From Earliella scabrosa (taxonomy: Eukaryota; Basidiomycota; Agaricomycetes; Polyporales; Polyporaceae): DNA of 64,000 nt. Both the position numbers and the translations under genes were made by a program. Positions 57,051 to 64,000 of the stretch are shown in pieces. The stretch covers positions 1,674,001 through 1,738,000 of the forward strand of contig JABYQQ010000007.1 in NCBI GenBank assembly GCA_022605405.1. Reading direction: 5' to 3'. How positions within the stretch are numbered: position 1 is the first letter of the stretch; every line of letters begins with the position of its first letter. Below the pieces are notes generated by a model, which made no database searches, was not told where the DNA came from, and was given only the letters and a program-made list of their open reading frames with translations.

Positions 57051-59887
57051 TCACCCACCGGATTGCACGGAGCCGAAGCCTTGGATGCAGTTCTGCCTCG
57101 CGATTGGTGCGCTCCCGCTGCGGATGTAGCATATTTTCGCCTTGACGCAGTCGCCGGTGCACGACGGGCTGCGCACGGAGCTCTTGCCCTGGAAAGTATT
57201 GAAGACCTGCGTGCGGGTGCATATCCGCAGACGTTAGCTCTGAGGCGCAGGCCGGTGACAGGGCACGCACCGTGACCAAGGTCGAGTTCGCCTCCATCGC
57301 TGCGGGTCACAAGACACCCCAGACAAGACGCGGGGGTGGGGCGCATTAGCGAGACAGCTCCTCCCGCGCCCCGCAAGAGGACACGGGAGACATAGGTACG
57401 GACGCACCTTCTGTGACATGGTGCCACCACGTCGCGTTGAGAGGGTCGTTGGGCCCCCAGCCCTCGATGTACGCGCCGTACGCCTCGCGCGTGCTGTACT
57501 CGTACTCGTACGTCGGCCCAAACTCGGTCTGCGTGTCGAGCTGCGGGAACGCGTTGACGTCACTCTTCCACCTGTGCGGGCGCGGCCGGTCCCACACCGA
57601 TCCCCACACGGCGGAGCGACACATGTCCATGTACGGTTACAGGGAGTGGTCAGCGTTGGCGTTTGTCCCCCGGGCAGCTTCGCACCCCCGAACTCTACGA
57701 GTGGACTATATTGTGATACTCACGTGTGCGCGTCCAGGATCTCGAACGTCTGCGGGAGAATGTCAAACAGGGCTGATAGGCGACGGAGGCTGGAGAGTAT
57801 ACGCACCCCGGAGTCGACTTCGTATACGCGGAATCCGGAGTTGAGATTGGTCAAGGGAGTGAGGGACGGCCCGATCTGCCATCCCGACGCTTGGTCTGTT
57901 CCACGTTCTCGTAGTCTGTAATGAGGAGCACGCACCCATGCGACAGCCCCGGCAGTCCGTGCGCTGATGCTGGTGGCGTTGTTCGCGTAATAAATCTGCG
58001 CCGTGGTGAGGAGGGTGCGGAATCGTGTGGATTAGGGTGGTGACGCATACCGAAATCTGGTCTTCGTGAGTGTGGCCCCAAAAGATCCCTAGATAGAACA
58101 GAGCGAGAAGACAAGGAGGGTTCAAAGGTTGTGCGCTCATGGGTGATGCAGCAACATACCCTTGATGACGTGCGGTGAGAATCGATCGACGCTGTACAAT
58201 CCCGGCGAATTGAACACGTAAGAAAGCCGGGAGACGATGTGACGCTCACATTTGGTAGACTACAATGAGGCCCTCGCTAAGTGATGGCGACCTAGTACGT
58301 GGTGGGAGGACTTACATAGGTCGGTCGGGTTCTGCAACGGGTTGGTGCCGTCCCAGCCTGTGAGGACATGTCCCATGATCCATACAGAGTCCCTTGCATC
58401 TTCAGCAGCCTGCAGCTCGTCGGTGAGGAAACGCAGCATGCCCGAGAGATCCGGGTTTGTCATGTTGATATAGTTGAAGTAGTTCGCGCTGTCAGATAGG
58501 CTCAACTATGGAGAGGTGCATAGCAGGTGAGCACATGATACGCACCTGTACCCTGTTACAGGTGCAATCAGCATTCAACGGAGTGTAATGGAAGCGTGAA
58601 CGTGCACATACACAAGTCCGTGTTCAGGGTGATTACGCGAAGACCGTCTTTCCGTCGAACCATGTAGGCAGCGTAGTGTGCACGAGCGAGATCAACAGCT
58701 GATTGAGGGATCCAACCCTCGTGTTTCCAGAGAGCAGCGACATGGTCGTAGTTCCTGGGCATGTGAAGTGAAGGCTAGGTTCCGGCTGAGTTCTTATCTC
58801 ACATACCAGCTGAATTGTTGTGCAAGGGCACCTCCAAGAGCATGAGGGGCATCCTGTGCTCTGTGCTCCTGCTCGTGAAAACCGTTTCACTCTTCGCCAG
58901 GCACATACTTACTGGTTGTACGAGTCGTGGTTCCCGAGTGCCGCGTAGACAGGGCCCGTGCCGAGCGTCCGTCTAAACAGGTCATACACCAGTGTCTGGT
59001 AGCGGTGAGCCCTTCAAGTCGCAGGTATCTACGCACGCGTAGAGTGGACGTACCTCGGTATACGTGACATAGTCCCTAGGTATGACAATCAGGGTCTATC
59101 AGAATTGCAGCGAATGAGTTTTGCGCACCGCGATAGTTGGTTATCAGGGTCGTGTGACACAATATCCCCAGTGTAAAGAGTGAAGTCAAAACCGGTCCTC
59201 CGAGTGCCGGTAAGCACCGGGATAGACTCAAGCGCCGCTGTTACGAGCGAGAACGGAGTATCGCTATGCGTAGGTATGAGAGACTGAACGCGTTCACAGG
59301 AAGTACGACATACCAGCGATAAGCACCAAAATGAGGAGCGGGGAACAGAGTTTGATTTGGGCTGTGGGTGTTCACTTTGTTCTCGCGGCAGCAAGGCGTA
59401 GAACTGCAGTTTGCCTCAAAGCCATTGGCATATCCTAGTATCCAAGATGAGCTGTTGGAAAATCCATGGATAGGTATCATGCGATTTACGAGGATCGATG
59501 TGCAAGTCCGAGATATGCAGGACCTTGAGACGCCTGCCAGATGCCTTCTTGGGATGCGGCAAGGGGTTGGGTTTTGGCTTTGCGAACCAGCCGGTCAAGT
59601 TGAGAGGTGTCGTAGGCGGCAGAGGGCAGAGTCCAGAGATGAAGCGCGAGCAGATCATCTAACAACATATTCCGCCATTGGGCTTAGTGCCGCTGATAGC
59701 AGATGCCATGCGAACAAGAAGGGATCCTCACCTGTCCATCAAGGCCTCCGACATCTGCGTTCGCGATCACCTGAGTGATAGGGGAGCCGAGCGAGAGAAC
59801 GCTGAAGCGCGTCCCACAGTCGCTGTCGAAGTTGAAGTGCTCGCAGAGACGCACCGCGAGCAATGGTGCCTGCTCGGGCGCGGCCAT
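57051..59887 (-). CDS. Acid sphingomyelinase-like phosphodiesterase, 5' end disrupted by LINE
   Basis: Metallophosphoesterase of the acid sphingomyelinase family, which cleaves sphingomyelin-type lipids outside the cell or in the vacuole. Many short exons from the high to the low coordinate. Half a saposin-like domain (AVRLCEHFNFDSDC, MICSRFISGLCPLPPTTPLN) is followed by LKVLHISDLHIDP (first metal motif), TLYTGDIVSHDPDNQ (GDxxxHD), ALGNHD, WIMGHV and FWGHTHEDQ (last metal motif), then the usual C-terminal domain (EYSTREAYGAYI, NDPLNATWWHHVTE). All metal ligands are present. It ends at TGA 57051-57053. The signal peptide and first CxxC of the saposin domain are missing: the coding sequence starts abruptly at the A-tail of a LINE, and the ATG at 59887 uses one A of that tail. 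Confidence 0.85.
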
Positions 59888-59918
59888 TTTCTTTTTTTTC
59901 TTTGTCTCCTCGTTTATT
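59887..59918 (-). terminator. LINE polyadenylation signal and A-rich tail
   Basis: On the minus strand AATAAA (59918-59913) is followed ten bases later by a 17-base tract of A interrupted by two G (59903-59887), and then directly by sphingomyelinase coding sequence. This is the expected 3' end of a target-primed LINE insertion. Confidence 0.75.
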
Positions 59919-60100
59919 GTCCTGGAGGGCTATGCCCTATGATAGACAATACATGCTGTAATCTACGCTGCTGCAAAAGAGGGCTGGATCGTATCGTAAG
60001 GCCAGAACATCCTGCACTGTGTGCAGAGTGGGTCAGAGAGTGCTGGGAGGCGTCAGTGGACGAAAATAGTGTACAGTATAAATAGTCTGAGGAGAGGAGG

Positions 60101-60298
60101 TGTATGCGCTGCGGATCCCGGGTCGACCTCCGGTGACTGAACACTAGGACTCAAGTTATAAACCTGCCGCCCATTAGGGTGGCCGTTGCGCCCCCGGGTC
60201 TTTTGCCTCTTGCGACGGCAGGGTACGAGCAGTAATCCCTCACTGCTCGTCAGAACTCCCCTAGCCCTAAGGTCGGCACGACTCCCGCAGCGCATACA
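60101..60298. repeat. 14-nt inverted repeat enclosing LINE 3'UTR
   Basis: TGTATGCGCTGCGG at 60101-60114 is the exact reverse complement of CCGCAGCGCATACA at 60285-60298. The arms frame about 170 bases that contain further hairpins, so the LINE RNA 3' end can fold into one long-range closed structure. Confidence 0.8.
60225..60250 (-). other. Perfect hairpin in LINE 3'UTR
   Basis: Stem arms ACGAGCAGT (60225-60233) and ACTGCTCGT (60242-60250), nine perfect pairs with an 8-nt loop. Many LINEs use a 3' stem-loop for recognition of their own RNA by the reverse transcriptase. A second, imperfect stem pairs GCCGTTGC (from 60183) with GCGACGGC (near 60212-60219). Confidence 0.65.
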
Positions 60299-60349
60299 TG
60301 ATACATCCCAGTCTGGGGTACGCTACTAGAGTGCGGTCGAGCATGCGTT

Positions 60350-63300
60350 CTAACCGCCGCCCTGAGCTGACTCGAGGTCCGGGTCCAAAAGTTCGACATT
60401 GCCAAACGTGGCAAAGAATCGTCGCGTGTCTGCAATGTAACGGAAAAGGGGAGTCAGCGCAGAGGTCGTGTTGAGCAGTGTACTCAGCGAGAGTCCAGCG
60501 CGTCCAAGGCTATGGGTGAGTCGCCACCGGTGTCGTGCATATGTGGAGCATTCGAGGAGGTAGTGGCGGACGGTTTCAGGTGCCTGACGGCATGTGGGGC
60601 AAGTCGAGCGGGGTACCTTCCCTATATGTGCGAGGTGGTCATTGAGTGGTATGCGGCCGGTCCGGAGCTGCAGGAGGAGAGCAAGTTGCCGACGACGAAG
60701 GGGCGCTGCGAGCTTGGTCATAAAGCGGGGAGAGGGAAGGCCGGGGTCGAGGCGTGCAAGCTTCTGTCCGCGTTTGCTCTCCTGCCATTCTTTCCTGTGA
60801 ACTTGGTGCAGGTCAGCGCGATACACCTGCTTGAGTTTCGAAACACCGAATTGGAGCCCGTCATGTAGGCATTTGGGTAGCTTGTTCAGTGGGCTTGAGG
60901 ATCCTGCCGCAGCTCGCTTCGCTTCACAGTCCGCTAGCTCGTTCCCCTCAATGTCCATATGCCCGGGCACCCAGCGCAGGGTGACATCTGCCTCAGGGTG
61001 CCGGGCGTGAACCTCAGCCATGCTGTTATGCAGAAGGTCAAAAAGATAGCGGCTCGGTCCAGGGCCGCGCAAAATGGATGCTTCAATTGACGACTTGTTG
61101 TCTGCTGCAATGGAAGTCCGCTTCACTGTACGAGCCCGCTCGGTACGGAGTAGCTCTGCCCCCAAGATCTCTCCTACAATCTCAGCTTCATAGACCGTAT
61201 AACGGTCCGATGGCCCGAGGAAGTAGCGGAGGATGCGGGGCTCGCCACGGTCCTGTAACAGAACCGCTGCAGCTCCAACACCCCCGTCGACATCCGAACC
61301 GTCTGAATAGACTCGCAGCTTGGTGCGCCGATCCCACCATGCCTCGTCCTTCTCCGCCTCATCTTTCGAGTCAGCCACTGAGATGGAGAAGGACGGAGCC
61401 CAGCGCGGGTGGTGGCGGAAGGCGGGGATGGTCTCCATGCCGGAGGGGCCTGCGCTGACTACATCATTGAAGGCCCAGAGGAGCTTGTGAAGGGGAGACT
61501 TGTGCGCTTTACGGTTGCGCCGGACCACCCGCTCGACATGGGACGATAGAGGGTGAGTTGAGGGCAGTGTGCACAGACGGGTTGCGGCGCTGTGACAGAT
61601 TCTGTCCACGAGATAGCGAAACGGAAGCACGTTCATGTGTGCGCACATCACATCGGTCGCTGTGCTGCGCAGGCAGCCGGTCATGAGAAGCAGAGCCTGG
61701 CGATGGACCTTTCCGAGTTTGTTAATCGCTCCAACCGATCCCGTGTTCTGCTTGTCATAGGGGCCCCTGCGCATCGGCGCAAGGAACACGTCAGCGGCGT
61801 ACAGCATACTAGGGACTGCCACTGTCAGGTAGAGCTGACGGAGGACCCTCGCACTCAAGCCATACCGGCACCGGGCCAGACGCTGAAACAGGGAGATCCA
61901 TGCAGAGCCCTTAGACAGTGCGAGCGATGCATGTTGGTGGAACCGCAACTGGTAGTCCAGCAGAACACCAAGGAAGCGATGATGATCTGATGGGCTAACA
62001 GTGGTTCCACCAATCTGCAGCGCAGGTCCGAGATCATCCCCTTGACAGATACAATTGAGCAGGCCGAACTTGTCCGGCGCGAACCCTGAGTTATGAGAGG
62101 ATGACCAGGCAAAGGCGCCGTCAAAACGGGTAAAGAAGCGTCGTATCTGATTGTGCACGGACTCAAATGTTTGCCCGGTGACCACCAAGGCCACATCATC
62201 CATCGAGCCGACCGCTATCTCCCCATGACCTGGACGTGCGCTCTCAATTAGCGGTGTGTTGTAGAATTGATAAAGGATGACCGATAGCGGGCATCCTTGA
62301 TCAATTCCGCTCAGAATAGTGAAGTAGAGTGAAGTGAAGTCATCGAAGCATAGCTGAGTGCGCCGACCCCGCAGCTTCTCTCGCAGCCAGGAGACCAGAT
62401 TGGATGGGATCCCTTTCATGCGCATGTTGTGAAAAAGCTGCTCAGGGTCGGCGCTGGGAAAGGCTGCCTTGATATCAAGAAATAGGACGCTAGCAACATC
62501 ACCTCTAGCCCATGCATCCTTGACCGTCTTGCAGACATAGTGGAGTGAGTCGGATGTTGTTCGCCCCGGCCGCCCACCGAAGTGAAAGTCCGCGATGAGC
62601 GACCGCCGTTCTGCTTCATAGACAAGGACATCAGCGACGCACGATGAGAGAATCTTAGGAAGACAGTTAATTAGCGCAATGGGCCGCCATGCCTTCGGCA
62701 CCGTGTAGTCCGTCTTTCCTGGTTTCTTCAAGACGACAGTCCGCGACGTCTTCCAACTGTCGGGATAGATGTTGTGCTTGGTAGAGGCCCGGAAGAGGCG
62801 GCCCAGGCATGGAGTCAGCTCGTCCACACAGCTCTTGTATACCTCATTGGGTATCCCGTCTGGACCAGGCGCTTTATGCGGCTTGAGCTTCCGGATGGCC
62901 TCCCGGATCTGAGTGTCGGACACGGGCCGGAACTTGAAGCGTGGTGGTGGGTACTGATCCTCGTCTCGTGGCTCCGCCTCAGGGGGCGGCGGTGGGAAGA
63001 AGATGCGCCGGAACTCATCGTACTTCTGCGCGTTCGTGTCCAGTACTGAGGGTGTGCCGTCCGCCAGCTGAGTCTTCAGAGGGGGTATGCGAGCAGCTCC
63101 GCCGTCGGTGTATCCGTTCTTCATGAAGCGGTTGATGGTCCAGAGGTCGTCTTGATCCGCGTCCTCGATCCAGGACTCCCAGTGCTCCCTCTTCGCCAGG
63201 CGGATGGCGTCGATGTACCGGTTTCGCGCTGCACGGTACGTCTGTTGTGTGGGATGATTCCGGTTGGAGCGATGCTTGCACGCCTCGCGGTACAGCTGCT

Positions 63301-64000
63301 GCACCTCTGCCCTCATCTGCGAGAGGGCCTTGGACCACCACCGCTTTTGGTACGGGGTGGGTAGCCGGATGGGGACGTGCTCTGCAATGGTTCGCTCCAG
63401 CGCGGATGTCAGCCGAGCTAGCGATGTGTCGAAGCTGCCAGCATCCGTGATCGGGTGGTCTGCGAGGTTGCCAAGATGCTGCTGAAGGGAGGCGCGGAAC
63501 TTCTCCCAGTCCACGTCCTGGTAGTTGCGACGCTCAGTTGATTCCGAGACAGCGAGGTTGAGGTCGAAGACCGTTAGGATTGGGAAGTGGTCGGTGTTTG
63601 GCGGACGAAGCTCCTCCGCCACCCTACAAGAGATAACTAGATCAGTGAGGGACGTGGACGAGAAGACATTGTCTGGCCGCGTGAGATTCTTGGTACGAGA
63701 CGCCTCCAAAGTAGGGATCGCTGGCGGGAGAATCATGTCGAGGTTGAGCGCAGAGACCACGTTGAGAAGAACCTGCGCGCGTGCTAAGTTGGAGGGCGTA
63801 AAGAGGTGGTCGTTGCGGGGTTCGTCCCATCGTGGATGGTGCCTGTTGAAGTCACCCAGCCAGACAAGATGTCGGGGAGTTGAGTCTTGAGGGCTGGCGG
63901 CCGCTAGCCGGCGTGCTGCTCGTGCGGAGGCGTGGATGCAGTGGTCGCGCTCGCCGTCGATGTAGAGGTTGAAGATATCAACCCAGCCGATGTCGGTGCG
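60350..64000 (-). CDS. LINE ORF2 polyprotein (endonuclease, RT, RNase H, zinc knuckle), N-terminus outside window
   Basis: 1216 codons are open from the window edge to the stop at 60350-60352. Counted from the Met at 63760: the preceding 80 residues contain the APE endonuclease motif VWLGDFNRHHPRWD, and the next carry SSTSLTDLVI and NTDHFPI. RT motifs are KAPGPDGIPNEVYKSC (297-312), FLDIKAAFPSADP with Asp429, HFGGRPGRTTSDSL, GIDQGCPLSVILY and VGSMDDVALVV with Asp521-Asp522. RNase H has SDGS (Asp820), YEAE, AADN (Asp887) and LADCEAKRA (Asp944). A CCHC finger uses Cys1054, Cys1057, His1066 and Cys1071. No stop or frameshift is seen, so the copy looks young. The RT box has Ser where Tyr or Phe is usual. 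Confidence 0.92.
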   Translation of the reverse strand, partial: RTDIGWVDIFNLYIDGERDHCIHASARAARRLAAASPQDSTPRHLVWLGDFNRHHPRWDEPRNDHLFTPSNLARAQVLLNVVSALNLDMILPPAIPTLEASRTKNLTRPDNVFSSTSLTDLVISCRVAEELRPPNTDHFPILTVFDLNLAVSESTERRNYQDVDWEKFRASLQQHLGNLADHPITDAGSFDTSLARLTSALERTIAEHVPIRLPTPYQKRWWSKALSQMRAEVQQLYREACKHRSNRNHPTQQTYRAARNRYIDAIRLAKREHWESWIEDADQDDLWTINRFMKNGYTDGGAARIPPLKTQLADGTPSVLDTNAQKYDEFRRIFFPPPPPEAEPRDEDQYPPPRFKFRPVSDTQIREAIRKLKPHKAPGPDGIPNEVYKSCVDELTPCLGRLFRASTKHNIYPDSWKTSRTVVLKKPGKTDYTVPKAWRPIALINCLPKILSSCVADVLVYEAERRSLIADFHFGGRPGRTTSDSLHYVCKTVKDAWARGDVASVLFLDIKAAFPSADPEQLFHNMRMKGIPSNLVSWLREKLRGRRTQLCFDDFTSLYFTILSGIDQGCPLSVILYQFYNTPLIESARPGHGEIAVGSMDDVALVVTGQTFESVHNQIRRFFTRFDGAFAWSSSHNSGFAPDKFGLLNCICQGDDLGPALQIGGTTVSPSDHHRFLGVLLDYQLRFHQHASLALSKGSAWISLFQRLARCRYGLSARVLRQLYLTVAVPSMLYAADVFLAPMRRGPYDKQNTGSVGAINKLGKVHRQALLLMTGCLRSTATDVMCAHMNVLPFRYLVDRICHSAATRLCTLPSTHPLSSHVERVVRRNRKAHKSPLHKLLWAFNDVVSAGPSGMETIPAFRHHPRWAPSFSISVADSKDEAEKDEAWWDRRTKLRVYSDGSDVDGGVGAAAVLLQDRGEPRILRYFLGPSDRYTVYEAEIVGEILGAELLRTERARTVKRTSIAADNKSSIEASILRGPGPSRYLFDLLHNSMAEVHARHPEADVTLRWVPGHMDIEGNELADCEAKRAAAGSSSPLNKLPKCLHDGLQFGVSKLKQVYRADLHQVHRKEWQESKRGQKLARLDPGLPSPRFMTKLAAPLRRRQLALLLQLRTGRIPLNDHLAHIGKVPRSTCPTCRQAPETVRHYLLECSTYARHRWRLTHSLGRAGLSLSTLLNTTSALTPLFRYIADTRRFFATFGNVELLDPDLESAQGGG

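Larger units (their letters stand above)
59887..64000 (-). mobile_element. LINE (non-LTR) retrotransposon, APE-RT-RNase H type, 5' part outside window
   Basis: The element lies on the minus strand and runs off the right edge. From 64000 down it contains an open frame to a stop at 60350, a 3' untranslated region (60349-59904), an AATAAA signal (59918-59913 on the minus strand) and an A-rich tail of 17 bases (59903-59887). Domain order of endonuclease, reverse transcriptase, RNase H and CCHC finger fits the I/Tad1-like LINE groups of fungi. Target-site duplication cannot be tested because the 5' junction is outside the window. Confidence 0.9.

Noticed and set aside
60070..60090. TATAAATA-like sequence suggesting a promoter between LINE and sphingomyelinase
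   Set aside because: It lies inside the LINE 3'UTR, upstream of that element's AATAAA and A-tail, and is a palindromic A/T patch; it could act as a cryptic promoter but I cannot support it.

Overview
The window is nuclear DNA of a filamentous basidiomycete. Genes are split by many introns of about 45-90 bp with GT...AG ends, coding DNA is GC-rich, and the families present (DUF6533 membrane proteins, F-box/LRR-like proteins, MYND proteins, a Lys-N-type M35 protease, kinase-like proteins with an HG[DQ] loop) are typical of Agaricomycetes. A wood-decay polypore is my best guess, but that is inference.

0-16.7 kb is mostly conserved housekeeping: the tail of an unknown gene, a dithiol glutaredoxin, a CstF-64-like protein with hinge and C-terminal domain but no RRM, the beta subunit of COPI (SEC26), a head-to-tail duplicated pair of NCS1 purine/cytosine permeases, a large unknown protein on the minus strand, and the ER mannosyltransferase ALG9. 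17.5-19.3 kb is a DUF6533 membrane protein, followed by about 3.8 kb in which I can support no gene.

23.1-41.3 kb is again conserved: an uncharacterised single-pass membrane protein, the SIN3 corepressor, a second uncharacterised membrane protein, the osmosensor SHO1, an RNF10/Mag2-type RING E3 ligase and the splicing factor WBP11. An A/T-richer gene-free island lies at 38.1-39.5 kb.

41.6-57 kb is the accessory part. It holds three intact MYND zinc-finger paralogs sharing an unfamiliar second domain, plus a broken fourth copy. A DUF6533 gene sits between them. Then come two F-box-like genes and two kinase-like paralogs that lack the catalytic aspartate, a secreted M35 metalloendopeptidase, and the decayed remains of a second M35 copy.

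57.0-64.0 kb is an acid sphingomyelinase-like gene (minus strand) whose 5' end is cut by an APE-type LINE retrotransposon lying in the same orientation. The LINE reading frame is open from the right window edge to its stop. Its AATAAA signal and short A-rich tail abut the sphingomyelinase coding sequence, so the only available ATG is made at the junction. No rRNA, tRNA or CRISPR was seen. All exon boundaries were read by eye from splice consensus and reading frame.
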